From NCBI RefSeq assembly GCF_005221325.1, contig NZ_CP039888.1:992001-1056000 (forward strand): a stretch of 64,000 bases of DNA, given 5' to 3'. This document shows, piece by piece, positions 23,793 through 33,816 of this stretch. The notes below the pieces were generated by a model. It did no database searches. It was given only the letters and a program-made list of their open reading frames with translations, and was not told the origin of the DNA. How positions within the stretch are numbered: position 1 is the stretch's first letter; every line of letters begins with the position of its first letter. The DNA is from Agrobacterium tumefaciens (GTDB taxonomy: Bacteria > Pseudomonadota > Alphaproteobacteria > Rhizobiales > Rhizobiaceae). A program made the translations under genes and the position numbers.

Positions 23793-26054
23793 ATGAACGG
23801 CGATCGCATTGACGACAGGGATGTGGATATCGACCTTGCGCAACTTGCTGCGGCGATATGGCGACGCAGGGGGCGGATCGCGGCGATTACCCTTCTCTCC
23901 GGGGGCGCCGCCTTCGTGGCTGCCAGCATGATGTCGCCTGCCTATAAGGGCGAGGCGCGCGTGCTCATCGAATCCCGCGCGGCCTCCTTCGGCGCGTCGC
24001 AGCAGTCCAATGCACCCGCCGAACCCGTGCTCGATGAATTGACCGTTTCCAGCCAGGTGCAGATCCTGCAATCAGTAGACCTCATCAAGCAGGTCGCGAA
24101 AGACATGAAGCTTTATGAGCTTGATGAGTTCGATCCGGAAGCCCATCCTTCCTTCGTGTCGCAGCTGCTGGTCGGGGTCGGCCTCAAGAAGGATCCGCTT
24201 CAGGTGCTGCCCGAAGAACGGGTGCTGAAGGCCTTCCGGGAGAAGCTGCAGGTCTATCAGGTCGAAAGCTCGCGCGTCATCACGGTCGAATTCTCCTCGC
24301 AGGACCCCAAGCTCGCATCCGCCATCCCCAATGAGATGATGAAGGCCTACATTGCGCTGCAGAGCGGCGCGAAGCTGGACACCAGCACGGAAGCGGCACG
24401 CTGGCTGGAGCCGGAAATCGCCAATCTGCGCGAAAAGGTGCGAGAGGCGGACAGGAAGGTCGCGGATTATCGCGCCTCGTCCGACCTTCTCTCGGCCGGG
24501 CAGGGCGAGACGCTTGCCACGCGGCAGCTCAGTGACATCTCTACCGAACTCGGCCGTATCCGTGGCGAGCGCGCCAATGCGGAAGCGAGAGCCGAGGGCG
24601 TGCGCAATGCGCTGGCAAGCGGCCGCGCGCTCGATACCTTTCCCGATGTCGTCGGCTCCCCAACGATCCAGAGGCTGAAGGAAAACGAAACGACGATCCG
24701 CAGCCAGATTTCCGATCTCACCTCCTCGTTGCTGGAGGGCCATCCGCGCATCAGGGCGCTGCGCAACCAGCTGACCGGCATAGAGCGGCAGATTCAGGAA
24801 GAGACCCGGAAGGTGCTCGCAAGCCTTGAAAACGAGGCGAATGTATCGCGGTTGCGCGAGCGGCAGCTCGTCCAGCAATTGAACGTGCTGAAATCGGAAA
24901 GCGTGCGGGCCGGTGAACAGCAGGTGGGGCTCAACGATCTCGAGCGCGAGGCCTCGGCCCAGCGGCAGCTTCTCGAAACCTATCTCGCCCGTTACCGCGA
25001 AGCGACGTCGCGTGCAGGCTCGGTGGATTCCACGCCCGCCGATGCCCGTGTCATTTCGGCAGCGGTGGAACCGCGTGAACCCTATTTCCCGAAAACCGGC
25101 GCCATCACCATTGTTGTGACGCTCGCAGCCTTTCTGCTTTCCTGCATCGTCGTCATGCTGGTGGAACTTTTCACCGGCCGGGCTCTGAAGCCAGTGGGCC
25201 GGAGCCAGGTTCCGCCGCTCTCCGATCCGCCACCGCCGGCACGCGCACGGGTCGAGGCGGATGAGGTGGCGGACGTACCGGAACAGCCCGTCACAGAGCG
25301 TCACGAGCCAATTCAGCCGGCTCCCCAGGCCATACCGGTCGCGGCGCACCATAAGCTCGCCGAGGAGGAGCGGCAGGTGCCTGTCGCGGCCATGGCTGCG
25401 ATACCGGCCTTGCCAAAGGAAGATGCGGCTGCGGTGCAAGAGGCGGCAGAAGAGGACATCGACACGTCAGACGATTTTTCGATCGATGCCGTTGCGGATT
25501 TCCTTGCCACGCGGCTTGCCAAGCCGGTCGCCGCCGTCGTGTCTCCGGCCGGTGATAGCGGTTCGACCTCAACCGTGATGCTGGCGCGCGCCTTGTCCGA
25601 AATGGGCCGGTCGGTCGTTCTCGTTGATATGACGGCGTCCGGTTGTCCGACGCGGCTGATGGCACCCGAGGCCGGGCTTCCCGGGGTCATGGACCTTCTG
25701 GCCGGTGCGGCCGCCTTTGGTGAAACCATTCACGGAGACCGGCTGTCCGATGCCCATATCGTGCCGCGCGGCAACGCCCAGCCGCGTGAGGCCATGCGCG
25801 CCATAGACCGCCTGACGATGATCCTCGGTGCATTATCCGATGCCTACGACACGGTTCTCGTCGAATGTGGCGCGGTGCAGATTGCAAGTCTTGAAAAAAT
25901 GCTGCGCAATCTGCCGGCGGAAATCATCGTTTCCGTTCCCGGCCGGGATGGCGAGATGCTGGAAAAGACGCTCGATGACCTGGTGGCACAGGGCTATGAG
26001 CAGGCGCTGCCGATGACCGGCATGCGCAAGCCGGATCATCTGAGCGCCGCCTGA
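23793..26054 (+). CDS. Wzc-like polysaccharide co-polymerase with a degenerate P-loop
   Basis: This 753-aa protein has a Wzz domain (IDLAQLAAAIWRRRGRI, first membrane helix), a long periplasmic coiled coil (residues about 190-420), a GNVR-like segment and a second membrane helix (AITIVVTLAAFLLSCIVVML). Its cytoplasmic part, after a Pro-rich linker, looks like a BY-kinase/MinD fold. There the expected Walker A lysine is replaced: SPAGDSGSTSTV near residues 584-595 has Ser where GKS/T is expected. Walker A' is VVLVDMTASG. No C-terminal Tyr cluster is present. It probably controls chain length or links to the exporter without kinase activity. By position it would be uppB. Confidence 0.85.
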   Translation: MNGDRIDDRDVDIDLAQLAAAIWRRRGRIAAITLLSGGAAFVAASMMSPAYKGEARVLIESRAASFGASQQSNAPAEPVLDELTVSSQVQILQSVDLIKQVAKDMKLYELDEFDPEAHPSFVSQLLVGVGLKKDPLQVLPEERVLKAFREKLQVYQVESSRVITVEFSSQDPKLASAIPNEMMKAYIALQSGAKLDTSTEAARWLEPEIANLREKVREADRKVADYRASSDLLSAGQGETLATRQLSDISTELGRIRGERANAEARAEGVRNALASGRALDTFPDVVGSPTIQRLKENETTIRSQISDLTSSLLEGHPRIRALRNQLTGIERQIQEETRKVLASLENEANVSRLRERQLVQQLNVLKSESVRAGEQQVGLNDLEREASAQRQLLETYLARYREATSRAGSVDSTPADARVISAAVEPREPYFPKTGAITIVVTLAAFLLSCIVVMLVELFTGRALKPVGRSQVPPLSDPPPPARARVEADEVADVPEQPVTERHEPIQPAPQAIPVAAHHKLAEEERQVPVAAMAAIPALPKEDAAAVQEAAEEDIDTSDDFSIDAVADFLATRLAKPVAAVVSPAGDSGSTSTVMLARALSEMGRSVVLVDMTASGCPTRLMAPEAGLPGVMDLLAGAAAFGETIHGDRLSDAHIVPRGNAQPREAMRAIDRLTMILGALSDAYDTVLVECGAVQIASLEKMLRNLPAEIIVSVPGRDGEMLEKTLDDLVAQGYEQALPMTGMRKPDHLSAA

Positions 26055-26072
26055 GGGGTGGCGAAACCCCGC

Positions 26073-27302
26073 TCAGTCGGCGGCCGCGGCTTCCGCTCTT
26101 GGCCGCCCGGCGCGAAAACGCTGGATCAGCGCATAAAGCGCCGGATTGGATTTGATCAGGCTCTTCGTCCGGGCGATGGCGACATAGGCAGAGGCCGCTG
26201 CCCGGCCCTTCAGCGTCACCGGCAGGAATATATCGTGCTGCGCGGTGGAAAGCGGGCACCAGCTGCGTTTGTAGAGCTGATCGCCCACACCGAAATCGAA
26301 AATCGCCGCCTTATCGCGGCACGCCCTTTCGATCATCAACCAGAACAGCAATTCGCCGGGGCTGAGTTCCGAAACGGATTCATCTATCGAACCGAACTGG
26401 CAGATGATGTGATCCTGCTTGCGCGAAAGACCTGCTACGGCAGCGATGATGCCTTCATTTGCGCCATGCAGGCGAATCGCGTGCAGTTCCAGCAGGGTAT
26501 CCGTACCCGTTTCCGGGAAGTTGGCGAGATCGTAGAAAAAGTCTTTCACCGATTGGTCGCGAAAGACATCGGGAATGCCCTGCGAGGCAAAACGGTTGGC
26601 CTTTTGCCGGAAGAATGTCTGTAATAACTCGCATTTTTCCTGCGGGGATCGGGCGATCACATGGCTGTAGCCGCCCATTTCCTCCGCCCTGCGGCTCTGG
26701 ATTCGAAATTTCTTCCGGCGTCTCTTGGCATTGACCTGCCGAAGCGTAGCTTCGAAACTGTCGAGCAGCGGAAGCTGGAAGGCCGGGTTCTGGTTTTCGA
26801 CGGAAGCCAGATAGGAGAGCGGACTGGTTCTGCCGCGCCAGATCAAAGGGATGTTCTGCAGCGCCAGAATATCGGCCCGGCCATCAAGCAGCTTGCGTGC
26901 CTCGCGGGCAATCGCCGCAGCGATTTCCTGTCCCGCTTGTTTCGCAAAAGCCGGTTCGAAAAGCCCCGTATTGATATTGTTGAAGCGGCCGCCGGGAAAA
27001 CGGGCCTTTCGGATGCCGCCCTCCTGCACGATTTCGAGCGGAAGCAGGAAGATGGTCTTCCCCTCCTGTCGGCCGCGCAGGATCAGGAGGCCGCTCTCCT
27101 GCGTTTGCGCCCAGATGGAGCACCAGCCAAAGCCCTGATGCAGGGAATTGAGCGGGTCGTTTTCCAGCTGTTCCCAGTCGGAGCGGATGGTCGTTGCGTC
27201 ATCGACGAGATCGATCACCAGACGATCGGCACCCCGCCGCTCGTTGTGCACGGCGGTCGGCGCTTTATCCTCGCTGATTGTGACCGGCCCCTCAGCCACC
27301 AT
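26073..27302 (-). CDS. GNAT acyltransferase (CelD/BioF2-like) of the upp locus
   Basis: This 409-aa soluble protein has the Acetyltransf_6 type GNAT fold seen in polysaccharide-modifying CelD/FemAB-like proteins: WEQLENDPLNSLHQGFGWC, KFRIQSRRAEEMGG, and a C-terminal ELSPGELLFWLMIERACRDK followed by FDFGVGDQLYKRSWC. It likely acylates a sugar precursor of the unipolar polysaccharide. It is convergent with the co-polymerase gene (18 nt between stops). By position it would be uppA. The exact substrate is not visible from sequence. Confidence 0.8.
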   Translation of the reverse strand: MVAEGPVTISEDKAPTAVHNERRGADRLVIDLVDDATTIRSDWEQLENDPLNSLHQGFGWCSIWAQTQESGLLILRGRQEGKTIFLLPLEIVQEGGIRKARFPGGRFNNINTGLFEPAFAKQAGQEIAAAIAREARKLLDGRADILALQNIPLIWRGRTSPLSYLASVENQNPAFQLPLLDSFEATLRQVNAKRRRKKFRIQSRRAEEMGGYSHVIARSPQEKCELLQTFFRQKANRFASQGIPDVFRDQSVKDFFYDLANFPETGTDTLLELHAIRLHGANEGIIAAVAGLSRKQDHIICQFGSIDESVSELSPGELLFWLMIERACRDKAAIFDFGVGDQLYKRSWCPLSTAQHDIFLPVTLKGRAAASAYVAIARTKSLIKSNPALYALIQRFRAGRPRAEAAAAD

Positions 27303-27397
27303 CCACTCTCTCCGGTTGTTTCGGTCGGACTATATCGTTGAGCGGCAAACAATCGGTTTATAAAATTGCGACCTCAGGGTGTCGCGTGGCCGCCCGC

Positions 27398-27610
27398 TTA
27401 GCCCCGCTTTTTTGAGCCGGCCATCCATTTGATGATCAGCATGGCTGGCAGAATCCATAAGAGTCCGCTCAGCACGAAATAGGCGAGATGCACCCACCAG
27501 GGCGATTGCGCCAGCGTCGCCGACGCGATGGCCGTCGCCGCCACGGCGTAAACGACGACGAGGCAGATAATGACGACGGTGCCGATGAGCGATCTGAGGC
27601 GAGGGTGCAT
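27398..27610 (-). CDS. DUF2842 membrane protein
   Basis: This 70-aa protein has two membrane helices (LIGTVVIICLVVVYAVAATA and WVHLAYFVLSGLLWILPAML) and ends in IIKWMAGSKKRG, the DUF2842 layout. The function is not known. I start it at ATG 27610 with GGAAG six nt upstream; the frame is open 17 codons further without support. It is divergent from ctaA, a pairing I believe is common in Rhizobiales. Confidence 0.85.
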   Translation of the reverse strand: MHPRLRSLIGTVVIICLVVVYAVAATAIASATLAQSPWWVHLAYFVLSGLLWILPAMLIIKWMAGSKKRG

Positions 27611-27737
27611 GAAATCTTCCGCTATTGAACATGTAGGACGACTATAGCGCCGCGACCCCATGCCGCAAACCCTGAGGCCTTGTTTTGTGCTGCCGGTTGG
27701 GGCTAATCAACATGACTGTATGATGGAGACCCGAAAG

Positions 27738-28856
27738 ATGCGTTCGAACGGCATGACGATGGCAAATGGTTCTGTGGACATGGTGGTAGAGGCCGCCCTG
27801 CAGAAACAGGAGAAGGACCGTCGACTGCTGCGCATCTGGCTGCGCGTCGTGCTTTTCACGCTCTTCTGTCTGGTCCTCGTCGGCGGCGCCACGCGGCTCA
27901 CCGAATCCGGCCTGTCGATCACGGAATGGAAGCCGATCCACGGCGCGATACCGCCGCTTTCCGTGGCCGAGTGGGAAGAGGAGTTCCAGCTCTACAAGCG
28001 TATTCCCCAATATCAGGAAATCAACAAGGGCATGTCGCTCGATGAGTTCAAGACGATTTTCTGGTGGGAATGGGCGCATCGCCTGCTTGCCCGCACCATC
28101 GGGCTCGTCTTCGCCCTCCCGCTTGCCTTCTTCTGGCTCACCGGCCGCGTTGAAAAGCGCCTGCGCCTGCCGCTGGTAGGCCTTCTGGCGCTTGGCGGTT
28201 TCCAGGGCTTCGTCGGTTGGTGGATGGTGTCATCAGGCCTCGTCAACCGCACGGATGTTTCACAATATCGCCTCGCCACCCATCTGACGATCGCCTGCCT
28301 CATCTTCGCGGGCTGCATGTGGATATTGCGCGGACTGTCGCATCATTCGCCTGATGCGGCGGATGAGCGGACGGGCAGGGGCTTTGCCGCGCTGCTGACG
28401 GTGCTCTGTCTGTTCCAGATTTATCTTGGCGCGCTGGTGGCGGGTCTGAATGCCGGCCTGTCCTATAATACCTGGCCGCTGATGGATGGTTCGCTCGTGC
28501 CGGGTGATCTCTTCCTGCAGCAGCCCTGGTGGATCAACCTCTTCGAAAACCCGAAGACGGTGCAATTCGCCCATCGCCTGGGTGCCTACACGCTGTTTGC
28601 CGCCACGCTTTGGCATATGGTGTCGATGGCCCGTGCCTTGCCCGGTACGCCGCATGCCCGCCGCGCGGTGCTGTTCTTCGTGCTCATCTCCATTCAGGCG
28701 GGGCTCGGCATCACCACGCTTCTGATGCACGTCGATATCCATGTCGCGCTCGCCCATCAGGGCATGGCGCTGATCGTGCTCGCCTTTTCGGTCGCCCATT
28801 GGCGCGGTTTCATCGGCGAATATCCGACGCCCGTCGCGGTCGAAGTCAGGGACTGA
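27738..28856 (+). CDS. ctaA: Heme A synthase (COX15/CtaA)
   Basis: This 372-aa membrane protein oxidises heme O to heme A for cytochrome aa3 oxidase. It has eight helices in two four-helix bundles. The heme-ligand histidines are in [26 protein letters not shown] and LAHQGMALI. The first helix is followed by [18 protein letters not shown], the classical COX15 motif. I start at ATG 27738 because GGAG lies nine nt upstream; ATG 27753 or 27759 would also fit. It stands alone, away from the ctaB-coxC group. Confidence 0.92.
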   Translation: MRSNGMTMANGSVDMVVEAALQKQEKDRRLLRIWLRVVLFTLFCLVLVGGATRLTESGLSITEWKPIHGAIPPLSVAEWEEEFQLYKRIPQYQEINKGMSLDEFKTIFWWEWAHRLLARTIGLVFALPLAFFWLTGRVEKRLRLPLVGLLALGGFQGFVGWWMVSSGLVNRTDVSQYRLATHLTIACLIFAGCMWILRGLSHHSPDAADERTGRGFAALLTVLCLFQIYLGALVAGLNAGLSYNTWPLMDGSLVPGDLFLQQPWWINLFENPKTVQFAHRLGAYTLFAATLWHMVSMARALPGTPHARRAVLFFVLISIQAGLGITTLLMHVDIHVALAHQGMALIVLAFSVAHWRGFIGEYPTPVAVEVRD

Positions 28857-28862
28857 CGCCGC

Positions 28863-29708
28863 TCAAAACTGTTTCAGGACTGCCTTGATTGTTGCCGCGA
28901 CGGCGAGTTCGTTGTCGCGCTCTTGCGCATTTTCGTCCTCTTCGTGCCAGGTGGCCGAAAGGCAGCCATAGGCGAAGGCATATTGCAGCAACAGCCGTTC
29001 GTTCCGTTGCAGCGTCCGGGAAAAGATTGCCGCCATGGAAGCAATGCGTGCTTCGCTGCGGGTGAGGTCGAAACGGTCGAGCGGATTGGAGAACATGTTG
29101 GCGACATCGAATGCCGCATCGCCGATCAGGCCCGCCGGGTCGATGATGATCCAGCCGCGATCGCTGTGCATGATATTCTCGTGGTGCAGATCGCCATGCA
29201 GCGGCTTGATATCCCGCTGCTGGTCAATCAGCGTCTGCGCAAGCCTCGCTGCCTCGACAAAGGGGCTGTCGATCCCGTCGGAACGATCCTGCTCGGCCTT
29301 GCGGAACAGGCTTTCGAAATAGAGCGGCAGCGTCAGCAGGCTGGACGGCGGCGGCTGTTCGGATGGCTGGTGATATCTAAGCAGGACCTCGGCGGCGATT
29401 TCCGTGGTGGCATCGTCGTTGCCGTCGCGGAACAGCACGTCGCGAAGGGTCTCCTTGCCGGCATGTTCCATCAGTAGAATGTTGTCGGAACAGTCGAGCA
29501 GTTCGACGCAGCCGATACCCGCGCGCCATGCGATGAAATCCGCGCCGCGTAGACTGTCTTTCAGCACCTTCTTTTTCAGAACCTTGGCAATGGCAAGGGA
29601 GCCGTCCTTGCGCATCAGCTCATACACGATACCGGCCGGTGTATCGGCGATGCGTTTCGCGGCCTCGATATTCCACGAGGCCGGAAAAGACGGTGTCTTG
29701 CTGCTCAT
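28863..29708 (-). CDS. Aminoglycoside/hydroxyurea phosphotransferase-family protein
   Basis: This 281-aa protein is a small-molecule kinase of the APH(6)/hydroxyurea-resistance family. The catalytic loop is [12 protein letters not shown], followed by the Mg-binding [11 protein letters not shown]. The N-terminal lobe has [11 protein letters not shown] with a likely ATP-binding lysine. Chromosomal members often are not true resistance enzymes, so the substrate is open. Its start overlaps the stop of argC by four nt, so it is translated from the argC message, which suggests a metabolic rather than a resistance role. This is inference. Confidence 0.8.
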   Translation of the reverse strand: MSSKTPSFPASWNIEAAKRIADTPAGIVYELMRKDGSLAIAKVLKKKVLKDSLRGADFIAWRAGIGCVELLDCSDNILLMEHAGKETLRDVLFRDGNDDATTEIAAEVLLRYHQPSEQPPPSSLLTLPLYFESLFRKAEQDRSDGIDSPFVEAARLAQTLIDQQRDIKPLHGDLHHENIMHSDRGWIIIDPAGLIGDAAFDVANMFSNPLDRFDLTRSEARIASMAAIFSRTLQRNERLLLQYAFAYGCLSATWHEEDENAQERDNELAVAATIKAVLKQF

Positions 29709-30637
29709 GCGGAGAGCATCAACTCCATGTTCTGCACCGCCGCGCCGGACGCGCCCTTGCCGAGATTGTCGAGCAGCGCCACGAGATTAATATGCTCACC
29801 ATCCGGCGTACCGAAGACGAAGAGCTTCATCGTGTCCTTGCCGGCCAGTTCCTCGGCATCGATGCGGGAAAGCCCCTTGCTTTCGGCAAGCGGCACGACG
29901 CTGACGATGTCCTGACCCGCATAGTGCGCGGTCAGCGCGGCATGGATGGTTTCGATATCAGTGCCTTCCGAAAGGTCCGCAGCAAACAGCGGAACCTGGA
30001 CGATCATGCCCTGCGGGAAACGTCCGACGGAGGGCGCAAACAGCGGTGCGCGGTCGAGCTGGCCGTGAATGGTCATTTCCGGCACATGCTTGTGCTTCAG
30101 CGTCAGGCCATACAGGAAATTATTGGCGCTGATCGCGTCGTCGCGGCTCTGGTCTTCCATCTGCGCGATCATCTGTTTGCCGCCGCCGGTGTAACCGGAG
30201 ACCGCATTGACGCTGACCGGATAACCATCGGGCAGGAGGCCCGCGGCGCGCAGCGGACGCAGAAGCGCGATCGCGCCGGTCGGGTAGCAACCCGGATTGG
30301 CGACGAAACGGGCGGAACGAACCTTCTCGCCCTGATCCCGATCCATTTCGGCAAAACCGTAAGCCCAGTCCTGATGAACGCGATAGGCGGTCGAGGTGTC
30401 GATGATGCGGACATTGTTGTTGCCGGCCACCATGGAGACGGCCTCCTTCGAGGCATCATCCGGCAGGCAGAGGATCGAAATGTCGGCGTTGTTGAGCATA
30501 TCCTCGCGCATCGCGGCATTGCGGCGCTCCGCTTCGGGAATGGACAGCAGTTCAATATCGCGGCGACCGGCAAGGCGCGTGCGGATCTGCAGACCCGTGG
30601 TGCCGTGTTCGCCATCGATGAAGATCTTCGCTGTCAT
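29705..30637 (-). CDS. argC: N-acetyl-gamma-glutamyl-phosphate reductase (type 2)
   Basis: This 310-aa NADPH-dependent enzyme reduces N-acetylglutamyl phosphate to the semialdehyde in arginine synthesis. The N-terminus [20 protein letters not shown] is the short type 2 form. The catalytic Cys lies in [14 protein letters not shown] start at ATG 30637 with AGGACAAGG upstream, as in other rhizobial ArgC proteins; seven more codons are open. It overlaps the downstream kinase gene and lies next to speB, giving an arginine-related pair. In Rhizobiaceae argC is often near rpsI and speB. Confidence 0.93.
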   Translation of the reverse strand: MTAKIFIDGEHGTTGLQIRTRLAGRRDIELLSIPEAERRNAAMREDMLNNADISILCLPDDASKEAVSMVAGNNNVRIIDTSTAYRVHQDWAYGFAEMDRDQGEKVRSARFVANPGCYPTGAIALLRPLRAAGLLPDGYPVSVNAVSGYTGGGKQMIAQMEDQSRDDAISANNFLYGLTLKHKHVPEMTIHGQLDRAPLFAPSVGRFPQGMIVQVPLFAADLSEGTDIETIHAALTAHYAGQDIVSVVPLAESKGLSRIDAEELAGKDTMKLFVFGTPDGEHINLVALLDNLGKGASGAAVQNMELMLSA

Positions 30638-30707
30638 GTCCTTGTCCTGACTTTTCAAAGGGTTGCGAGATTAATCGGAATCATTTTTCTAAGTGTCGGC
30701 CTCGTTG

Positions 30708-31661
30708 TCAGCCGGCCTTCGCCAGCCGTTCGGCGCGCAGGCCAAGCATATACATTGCAACGGTGGCTCCGGCAATGGCGGTAATATCAGCATGGTCGTA
30801 AGCGGGTGCGACTTCCACGACATCGGAGCCGCGAATATCGAGTTTTCCGAGCCCGCGCAGAACCGAGAGTATTTTGGCGCTGGTCGGCCCACCGGCGACG
30901 GGTGTGCCGGTCCCCGGTGCAAAAGCGGGGTCGAGGCAATCGATATCGAAGGTCAGGTAGGTGGGCATACCGCCCGTGTGCTTGACGATCAGCGAAGCAA
31001 TATCGCTCGCCCGCATTTCTTCCACTTCGTAACCATGGAGAACGCGGATGCCGAAATCGTCAGGCGCATGGGTGCGGATACCGATCTGGATCGAACGGTC
31101 CGGGTCTATCAGCCCGTCGCGCACGGCGCGGGCCACAAAGGAGCCGTGGTCGATGCGCTTGCCATCATCGAACCAGGTGTCCTGATGCGCATCGAACTGC
31201 ACCAGCGCCAGCCGCCCATGCTTGGCCACATGCGCTTTCAGCAATGGCCAGGTGATGAAGTGATCCCCGCCCAGCGTCAGCAGATAATCCGTCTTGGAAA
31301 TGATGCTGCGCGCTTCTGTTTCGATCGTATCGGGTGTTTTCCAATGGTTGCCGTAGTCGAGCAGACAGTCGCCATAATCGATGGTCGGCATATGGGCGAA
31401 AAGATCGCGCGCGAAGGGATATTGCGGATCATTGTCGAAGATCGCCGAAGCACGGCGGATGGCTTGCGGCCCGAAGCGCGCACCCGGCCGGTTGGAGGTT
31501 GCCGCGTCAAAGGGAATACCCCACACGGCCGTCGAAACACCCTTGAGGTTCTTCGTGTATTTACGCCGCATGAAGGAGAGGACGCCCGCATGGGTCGGGT
31601 CGGTGGCGGCCGAAGTCAGCGTTGTCGAGGTAAAGGCATGGTCGATTGTTTTGGCCGGCAT
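30708..31661 (-). CDS. speB: Agmatinase
   Basis: This 317-aa ureohydrolase converts agmatine to putrescine and urea. The binuclear manganese ligands are visible: GGDHF (His), VQFDAHQDT (Asp, His, Asp) and TFDIDCLDPAFAPG (two Asp). The loop GGDHF differs from the usual GGDHS in one residue. The N-terminal 30 residues are longer than in E. coli SpeB. It is on the same strand as argC and upstream of it with a 70-nt gap, so co-expression is possible. Other ureohydrolases (arginase, guanidinobutyrase) cannot be fully excluded from sequence alone. Confidence 0.85.
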   Translation of the reverse strand: MPAKTIDHAFTSTTLTSAATDPTHAGVLSFMRRKYTKNLKGVSTAVWGIPFDAATSNRPGARFGPQAIRRASAIFDNDPQYPFARDLFAHMPTIDYGDCLLDYGNHWKTPDTIETEARSIISKTDYLLTLGGDHFITWPLLKAHVAKHGRLALVQFDAHQDTWFDDGKRIDHGSFVARAVRDGLIDPDRSIQIGIRTHAPDDFGIRVLHGYEVEEMRASDIASLIVKHTGGMPTYLTFDIDCLDPAFAPGTGTPVAGGPTSAKILSVLRGLGKLDIRGSDVVEVAPAYDHADITAIAGATVAMYMLGLRAERLAKAG

Positions 31662-31731
31662 ATGTCACCCCATCGCGTTTTGCGCTGAAGGTGCTGCCTT
31701 CTCGCCGAAAAAACAAGGGAGAATAGCCATG

Positions 31732-31760
31732 AAAAAAGGCGGAGCCGAAGCCCCGCCTTT
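31732..31760 (-). terminator. Terminator after rpsI
   Basis: On the minus strand AAGGCGGGGC and GGCTCCGCCTT pair around a TTC loop, followed by TTTTTTC. It lies 33 nt after the rpsI stop. Confidence 0.85.
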
Positions 31761-31792
31761 CGAAGTTCTGAACGAACCGTTCTTGGAAGCGA

Positions 31793-32260
31793 TTAACGCT
31801 TGGAGAACTGGAAGGACCGGCGGGCCTTGGCCTTACCGTACTTCTTACGCTCGACAACACGGCTGTCGCGGGTCAGGAAGCCACCCTTCTTCAGAACGGA
31901 GCGCAGGCCCGGTTCGAAGTAGGTGAGAGCCTTGGAAACACCGTGACGTACGGCACCGGCCTGGCCGGAAAGACCGCCGCCTGCAACCGTTGCAATGATG
32001 TCGAACTGACCCGAACGGGCAGCTGCGACCAGCGGCTGCTGGAGGATCATCTGCAGAACCGGACGTGCGAAATACGTGGTGAAATCGCGGCCGTTGATGA
32101 TGATCTTGCCAGAACCGGCCTTAACCCATACGCGGGCTACGGCGTTCTTGCGCTTGCCGGTCGCGTAGGAGCGGCCGAGGGTGTCAACCTTGCGGACGTG
32201 CACGGGAGCCGAAGCTTCCGATGCCGGGGCGAGGTCTTTCAGAGAGGAAAGATCGGCCAT
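31793..32260 (-). CDS. rpsI: 30S ribosomal protein S9
   Basis: This 155-aa protein has the S9 core: [30 protein letters not shown], and the conserved C-terminal SFQFSKR tail that reaches the ribosomal P site. The first 25 residues are the alanine-rich extension usual for alphaproteobacteria. It follows rplM with a 2-nt gap, the standard rplM-rpsI operon. A strong terminator follows. Confidence 0.97.
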   Translation of the reverse strand: MADLSSLKDLAPASEASAPVHVRKVDTLGRSYATGKRKNAVARVWVKAGSGKIIINGRDFTTYFARPVLQMILQQPLVAAARSGQFDIIATVAGGGLSGQAGAVRHGVSKALTYFEPGLRSVLKKGGFLTRDSRVVERKKYGKAKARRSFQFSKR

Positions 32261-32262
32261 TA

Positions 32263-32727
32263 TCAGGCGCTCCTTACGTTCTTCTTGTTAAGCGCGGCCA
32301 CGTCGAGAACGGTGGGCTGCTGTGCTTCGTGCGGGTGGTTCGAGCCGGCGTAAACGCGCAGGTTCTTCATCTGGCGACGGCCGAGCGGGCCGCGCGGGAT
32401 CATGCGCTCGATAGCCTTTTCAACGACGCGCTCCGGGAAGCGGCCTTCGATGATCTGGCGAGCGGTGCGCTCCTTGATGCCACCCGGGTGACCGGTGTGC
32501 CAGTAGTACTTCTTGTCGGAATACTTCTTGCCGGTGAAGGCAACCTTTTCCGCATTGATAACGATGACGTTGTCGCCATCATCAACGTGGGGGGTAAAGG
32601 TAGCCTTGTGCTTGCCGCGCAGGCGGGTTGCAACGATGGTGGCGAGGCGACCAACAACGAGGCCTTCGGCGTCGATGATGATCCACTTCTTCTCCACCTC
32701 AGCGGGCTTCTGAACGAAAGTAGACAT
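32263..32727 (-). CDS. rplM: 50S ribosomal protein L13
   Basis: This 154-aa protein shows the L13 pattern: [18 protein letters not shown], then [16 protein letters not shown] and [21 protein letters not shown] start at ATG 32727 (MSTFVQKP); three further codons are open but lack support. It is the first gene of the ribosomal pair with rpsI. L13 binds 23S rRNA early in 50S assembly. Confidence 0.97.
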   Translation of the reverse strand: MSTFVQKPAEVEKKWIIIDAEGLVVGRLATIVATRLRGKHKATFTPHVDDGDNVIVINAEKVAFTGKKYSDKKYYWHTGHPGGIKERTARQIIEGRFPERVVEKAIERMIPRGPLGRRQMKNLRVYAGSNHPHEAQQPTVLDVAALNKKNVRSA

Positions 32728-32943
32728 GGATTTCACTTTCTAACGTGGACCCGTCACACTCTTGACAAAAGAGCATACGGGCGTTTCTTGTTGCTTGATT
32801 TGGTTGCCGTTAAAGGCAACCGCAAATGACCCTATTCCGGCTGGAATCCGATCTGGCGCGCTTATACGGTGTGTGGGTGAAAGCGTCAATATGACCGATT
32901 TTGCAGGCTGTAAAAATAAACAAATAAAAACAGCACGTTAGCA

Positions 32944-32965
32944 ATGGGGTATTATTTTACCCCAT
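32944..32965. repeat. 8-bp perfect inverted repeat
   Basis: ATGGGGTA (32944-32951) and TACCCCAT (32958-32965) flank a 6-nt AT loop. It lies 15 nt after the stop of the DMT transporter gene on the minus strand, with no direct T-tract, so it may be a weak terminator or a binding site. Confidence 0.5.
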
Positions 32966-32979
32966 AAAATTGACCCATT

Positions 32980-33816
32980 TTAACCGAGCCGCATCACCAG
33001 AACGCCCGCTGCAATGATGCCGCCGGCGAGATAACGCCAGATGCTGGCGCGTTCCTTCAGGATGACGACGGAGATCACCAGCGCAAAGAGAATCGAGGTT
33101 TCACGGAGCGCCGCGACGACGGCGACGGGGGCCTTGGTCATGGCATAAAGCGCCAGACCGTAGGACAGAATGGAGCCGCCGCCGCCGATCAGGCCGCGCC
33201 ACCAGTTGCGCCGCACATGCCGCGCGACCGGGCCGACGCCACGCTGGTAAAAGGCAAAACCGAACAGCAGCACCGGCGGCAGAAGCGACATCCACAGCGT
33301 ATAGGAGATCGCATTACCGGAAAGCCGCGCTCCCACGCCGTCGACGAAAGTGTAGGAAGCGATCACGAAGGCGTTGAGAAGGGCGACGAGGATCGCCTTT
33401 CCGCCGCCGCGCCGCGCTTCGAAAGCGAGCGTCAGGATACCCGCAGAGATGACAGCGATGCCGGCGAGGGCGAGAGGACTTAAAACCTCGCTGAGGAACA
33501 GGCTGCTCGTTGCCGCCACGATCAACGGAGCAACGCCGCGCATGACGGGATAGACGAGGCCGATATCGCCGATCGTATAGGCGGCGGCGACAAGGCGGAA
33601 ATAGGCGAATTGCAGAACGGCCGAGGCAATCAGAAAAGGAATGGCCACCGGCGCGGGAAAGGGCAGGAAAGGCAGGAAGGGTAAGGAGCAGGCCGCAGCC
33701 CCTGCCGCAATCAGCGAGGCGTCCAGCGATTTGTCGGATCCGGATTTGACCAGCGCATTCCATCCGGCATGCAGCACCGCGCCGAGAAGCACCAGAAGAA
33801 GAATGTCAAATGTCAC
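32980..33816 (-). CDS. DMT-family (EamA) transporter
   Basis: This 278-aa protein has about ten membrane helices arranged as two EamA repeats: LLGAVLHAGWNALVKSGSDK near the start and a second repeat beginning near residue 140 (ILVALLNAFVIASYTFVDGV), ending LAGGIIAAGVLVMRLG. Such proteins export metabolites or amino acids, but the substrate cannot be read from sequence. I prefer GTG 33816 (TFDILLLV) as start; the frame runs to a TTG at 33849 without a ribosome site. Confidence 0.8.
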   Translation of the reverse strand: MTFDILLLVLLGAVLHAGWNALVKSGSDKSLDASLIAAGAAACSLPFLPFLPFPAPVAIPFLIASAVLQFAYFRLVAAAYTIGDIGLVYPVMRGVAPLIVAATSSLFLSEVLSPLALAGIAVISAGILTLAFEARRGGGKAILVALLNAFVIASYTFVDGVGARLSGNAISYTLWMSLLPPVLLFGFAFYQRGVGPVARHVRRNWWRGLIGGGGSILSYGLALYAMTKAPVAVVAALRETSILFALVISVVILKERASIWRYLAGGIIAAGVLVMRLG

